DNA of 64,000 nt from assembly GCF_016294135.1 (NCBI RefSeq), contig NZ_JAEDCO010000004.1, positions 1 to 64,000 of the forward strand, in the 5' to 3' direction. Position numbers and translations under genes: made by a program. The DNA comes from Methanobrevibacter ruminantium. Lineage in GTDB: Archaea > Methanobacteriota > Methanobacteria > Methanobacteriales > Methanobacteriaceae. The notes below the pieces were generated by a model. That model saw only the letters and a list, made by a program, of their open reading frames with translations. It did not search any database and was not told the DNA's origin. Positions 61,896-64,000 of the stretch are shown one piece after another (within the stretch, counting starts at the first letter, position 1; each line of letters starts with the position of its first letter).

Positions 61896-63098
61896 TCAGT
61901 CTCCTTTTAAAATCATTTCACATATTCTTATGTAGTCCTCTTCATTATTTTTTGCTGTTTTTCTGATGTTTTCAGAAATGTCATAAAATATTTTGTTGAC
62001 TATGGACTGAGTCATCTTATCTATGGTTTTTATATCCTTCGCATCTATACTATTTAGTTTAACTATGCCTTTTTGGCTCTCACGTTGCCTTATCTCTTCC
62101 ATAGACTCTCTTAAACTACCAAGTAATGAATTTATTTCAATTAAATTAAAGGATTCTTTAAGTAAATCAAACTCATTTTTGATTATCTTTTCTGCTTCGA
62201 TAACCTCTTTCTCACGAAGCTTTTTATTTTTTTCTGCAATTCCCCTTAAGTCGTCGATGTTAAATAAGTCAATGCCTATTTCTTTCACATCCTCTTCAAT
62301 GTCTCTTGGATTTGCAATATCAATGAAAACGATCTTTTTAGGTATTTTTTCATCAAATACTTTCAATAGCCTTGCTTTATTGATGATTGCATGAGGCGCT
62401 CCAGTGGAACTGATTACAAGATCTGCATTGAGTAACTTTTCTTCCAAGTTATCAAAGAGAATTGCTTCTCCATCAAGTTCCTCTGCCAGTTTAATAGCTT
62501 TGTAATAAGTTCTGTTTGCAACAAAAATAGCTTTCAAGTTCTTTTCAGCCAATGCCTTAGCAACAAGGGTTCCCATCTTTCCTGCACCAATAACAAGTAC
62601 ATTCTTATCTTGCAAATCTCCGAGATTTTCTTCTGCAAGATCAACAGCCGCTGAACCGATGGAAATTGACCCCTGATTGATTTTAGTCTTGTTTCTTACA
62701 ACTTGACCAACATGGATTGCCTTTGTGAAAACGGCATCCAATTTCTTGCCGCAATGACCTTCCTTTTCACTTTTCCTTTTGGAATCCTTAACTTGCCCTA
62801 AGATTTGGTCTTCACCGATAATCAGGGATTCCAAACCGGAGGTCATTCTGAATAAATGCAAAACTGCTTCATCACTATATTGTATTATGACATATTTGTT
62901 TTCGCAGTCTAAGTCAAGTTCATTGTAATCATCGGTATAAAGGAAATACTCATATCTATTGCATGTATTGATTTCAATATATTCTTTAATGTCTATTTGT
63001 TCTTTTAAAGTGGAAAAGAGTTTTTTTAAGTCTTTTGATACCTTTTCCATAGTTTCTATATCTGCAAGAGTATGGTCTACACGTATATTGATTATCAA
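61896..63098 (-). CDS. hemA: Glutamyl-tRNA reductase
   Basis: HemA reduces glutamyl-tRNA to glutamate-1-semialdehyde, the first step of tetrapyrrole synthesis for F430, cobamides and siroheme. The 400-residue protein has the nucleophile in EINTCNRYEYFLY (Cys46), the SGLESLIIGEDQILGQVKDS signature near residue 90, a NADPH fold VLVIGAGKMGTLVAKAL near 168, ISSTGAPHAII near 230 and a C-terminal dimer helix. The start is TTG after GGAG. It follows the precorrin-2 dehydrogenase gene on the minus strand by 18 bases, so the two form one operon. Confidence 0.95.
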   Translation of the reverse strand: MIINIRVDHTLADIETMEKVSKDLKKLFSTLKEQIDIKEYIEINTCNRYEYFLYTDDYNELDLDCENKYVIIQYSDEAVLHLFRMTSGLESLIIGEDQILGQVKDSKRKSEKEGHCGKKLDAVFTKAIHVGQVVRNKTKINQGSISIGSAAVDLAEENLGDLQDKNVLVIGAGKMGTLVAKALAEKNLKAIFVANRTYYKAIKLAEELDGEAILFDNLEEKLLNADLVISSTGAPHAIINKARLLKVFDEKIPKKIVFIDIANPRDIEEDVKEIGIDLFNIDDLRGIAEKNKKLREKEVIEAEKIIKNEFDLLKESFNLIEINSLLGSLRESMEEIRQRESQKGIVKLNSIDAKDIKTIDKMTQSIVNKIFYDISENIRKTAKNNEEDYIRICEMILKGD

Positions 63099-63116
63099 TT
63101 TTGAGTCTCCTTTATT

Positions 63117-63740
63117 TTATGATAAGTCAGAGTTAATTATGATTTCTACAAGCCTTTTAGCTTCATCTAATTTGTTTTCCTTTAGGCAATTCTTAATTTT
63201 CTCATTGTTTAGAATACTCTCAAGATATTCCCTTCTCACCTTTTGGTCATCTACTTTTTCCTTAAGGATTTTTCTTGCATGATCTTGAAGCTTTATCTCA
63301 AGGATATCCTCTTCTGTAATGATTGATTGTATTTTCTTTCTAAGTTCTCTAGCCATTAAAGGACTTTGCCCATTTGTGTAAATGGATATCTCGATATCAT
63401 CTATCAAGAAACTTGTAGGGGCTATTATATTTCCTTCATCAGGTTTGTCTGCTCTGTTAATTAATTTTCCTTGGCTGATGGATGCGATGTATTCGCATAG
63501 CTTTTCATCACCGCTTGCGGTAATCACTATGTCACTCCATTTAACCATTTCATCAAGGTCTTTTAAAGGTGTTAAAATAGCTCCTTTTTTAGTTAATTCC
63601 TCATCAATTGAATTTCCTGCCAATATCACATTGGCTCCTTTATCTAAAAAGCGATGTGCTCTTCTTGTAGCTACCTCTCCAGTGCCTAAAATAAAGACAT
63701 TCTTGTTTTCCACTTCAAAGAAAAGAGAAGTTTTTCCCAT
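63117..63740 (-). CDS. Precorrin-2 dehydrogenase / siroheme synthase N-terminal type protein
   Basis: This 207-residue protein matches the CysG N-terminal or Met8 type, which oxidises precorrin-2 to sirohydrochlorin with NAD and may insert iron. It begins MGKTSLFFEVENKNVFILG and shows the Rossmann motif FILGTGEVATRRAHRFLDKG, the acidic pocket VITASGDEKLCEYI near residue 75, NRADKPDEGNIIAP near 97 and SIYTNGQSPLMARELRKKI near 125. In methanogens its product leads to F430, B12 and siroheme. It is encoded directly upstream of hemA and downstream of a UBA-like gene. Confidence 0.9.
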   Translation of the reverse strand: MGKTSLFFEVENKNVFILGTGEVATRRAHRFLDKGANVILAGNSIDEELTKKGAILTPLKDLDEMVKWSDIVITASGDEKLCEYIASISQGKLINRADKPDEGNIIAPTSFLIDDIEISIYTNGQSPLMARELRKKIQSIITEEDILEIKLQDHARKILKEKVDDQKVRREYLESILNNEKIKNCLKENKLDEAKRLVEIIINSDLS

Positions 63741-63801
63741 ATTATCACATCATTTTTTTTAGTTCAATTGATTTTGATTGGATAACATTAGATGAAAATG
63801 T

Positions 63802-63996
63802 TTATTTTTCTTCTAATTGTTTAAGTTTTAATAGTTTTACAGCCATTCTTAAGTCATTGTTACAGTCTGCAAGAACTTTTTCAGCTTCTGCTTCACTTAT
63901 GTCAAAGGTTTGTGAAAGTGCAAATACTGCTTCATTTGAGGTAGGTGGTGTTCCTGCTGCTAAAATCACTTCAGACAATTCCTTTTTGAGATTCAT
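63802..63996 (-). CDS. Small UBA-like protein, start near window edge
   Basis: The frame encodes 64 residues, MNLKKELSEVILAAGTPPTS followed by NEAVFALSQTFDISEAEAE and KVLADCNNDLRMAVKLLKL. The last 35 residues resemble a UBA-like three-helix domain, like those at the ends of NAC or MurQ-type proteins. Only four bases precede the ATG in the window, so a ribosome binding site cannot be checked and the gene may start further upstream as the tail of a longer protein. It would be co-directional with the tetrapyrrole pair. Tentative. Confidence 0.5.
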   Translation of the reverse strand: MNLKKELSEVILAAGTPPTSNEAVFALSQTFDISEAEAEKVLADCNNDLRMAVKLLKLKQLEEK

Positions 63997-64000
63997 ATAT

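Overview
The window reads as chromosomal DNA of a hydrogenotrophic methanogen of the order Methanobacteriales, most like Methanobrevibacter. This rests on very AT-rich DNA with T-rich spacers, a complete mvhDGAB hydrogenase operon, methanofuran biosynthesis (mfnA), archaeal lipid genes (digeranylgeranylglyceryl phosphate synthase, inositol-1-phosphate synthase), archaeal information genes (aL10e, aIF1A, Rio1, KH/Dim2, topoisomerase VI, Pcc1) and archaeal cobalamin genes (cobY, cobS, a cbiS-like fusion). Species is not resolved. I see no rRNA, tRNA, CRISPR array, integrase or insertion sequence.

Layout. 1-3.6 kb: end of cobY, a PRC-barrel protein and sufCB. 3.6-8.7 kb: a long, highly structured leader followed by mvhDGAB and a strong terminator. 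8.9-15 kb: pyrC, a 59-residue ribbon-helix-helix-like protein, a TmcAL-like nucleotidyltransferase, an FKBP isomerase, a B-box-like membrane protein and pcc1. 15.5-30.4 kb: housekeeping and cofactor genes (aL10e, ppsA, mfnA, fumarase beta subunit, DUF763, aTrm56, cobS, cbiS-like, larC, pycB, ino1). 30.6-44.7 kb: a surface-glycan and lipid region. Rightward genes encode three glycosyltransferases, a prenyltransferase, a zinc-ribbon/NERD-like membrane protein and an acyltransferase. A leftward four-gene operon encodes a CMP-nonulosonate synthetase/PseG-like fusion, a NeuB-type synthase, a capsule-type glycosyltransferase and a flippase. 45-50.5 kb: hypD, phosphoglycolate phosphatase, a PmbA/TldD protein, two small proteins and moeA. 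50.9-56.6 kb: aIF1A, rio1, KH protein, top6B, top6A. 56.8-58.3 kb: a CsoR-type repressor between two copies of a probable operator, a 45-residue membrane protein and a frameshifted DUF2284 gene. 58.4-64 kb: gap, endonuclease IV-like protein, an AAA ATPase, hemA, a precorrin-2 dehydrogenase and a UBA-like protein.

How it fits together. Mvh hydrogenase feeds electrons from H2 to heterodisulfide reductase. HypD serves its NiFe centre, SufBC may supply Fe-S clusters, and HemA plus the precorrin-2 dehydrogenase feed tetrapyrroles (F430, B12). CobY, CobS and the CbiS-like protein assemble the cobamide tail. PpsA, PycB, the fumarase subunit and Gap belong to CO2-based central metabolism. The glycan region probably builds and exports a nonulosonic-acid-bearing surface polymer.

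The strongest unexplained signal is the mvh leader (about 4146-4482). At least five hairpins carry an 11-base loop close to TTTTGATTTGR, while their stems differ in sequence but stay complementary. Other leads are the paired CsoR-like operators with the tiny membrane gene, four evenly spaced GTTATA elements before sufC, a 9-base in-frame tandem repeat inside a glycosyltransferase gene, and the nonulosonate fusion operon.
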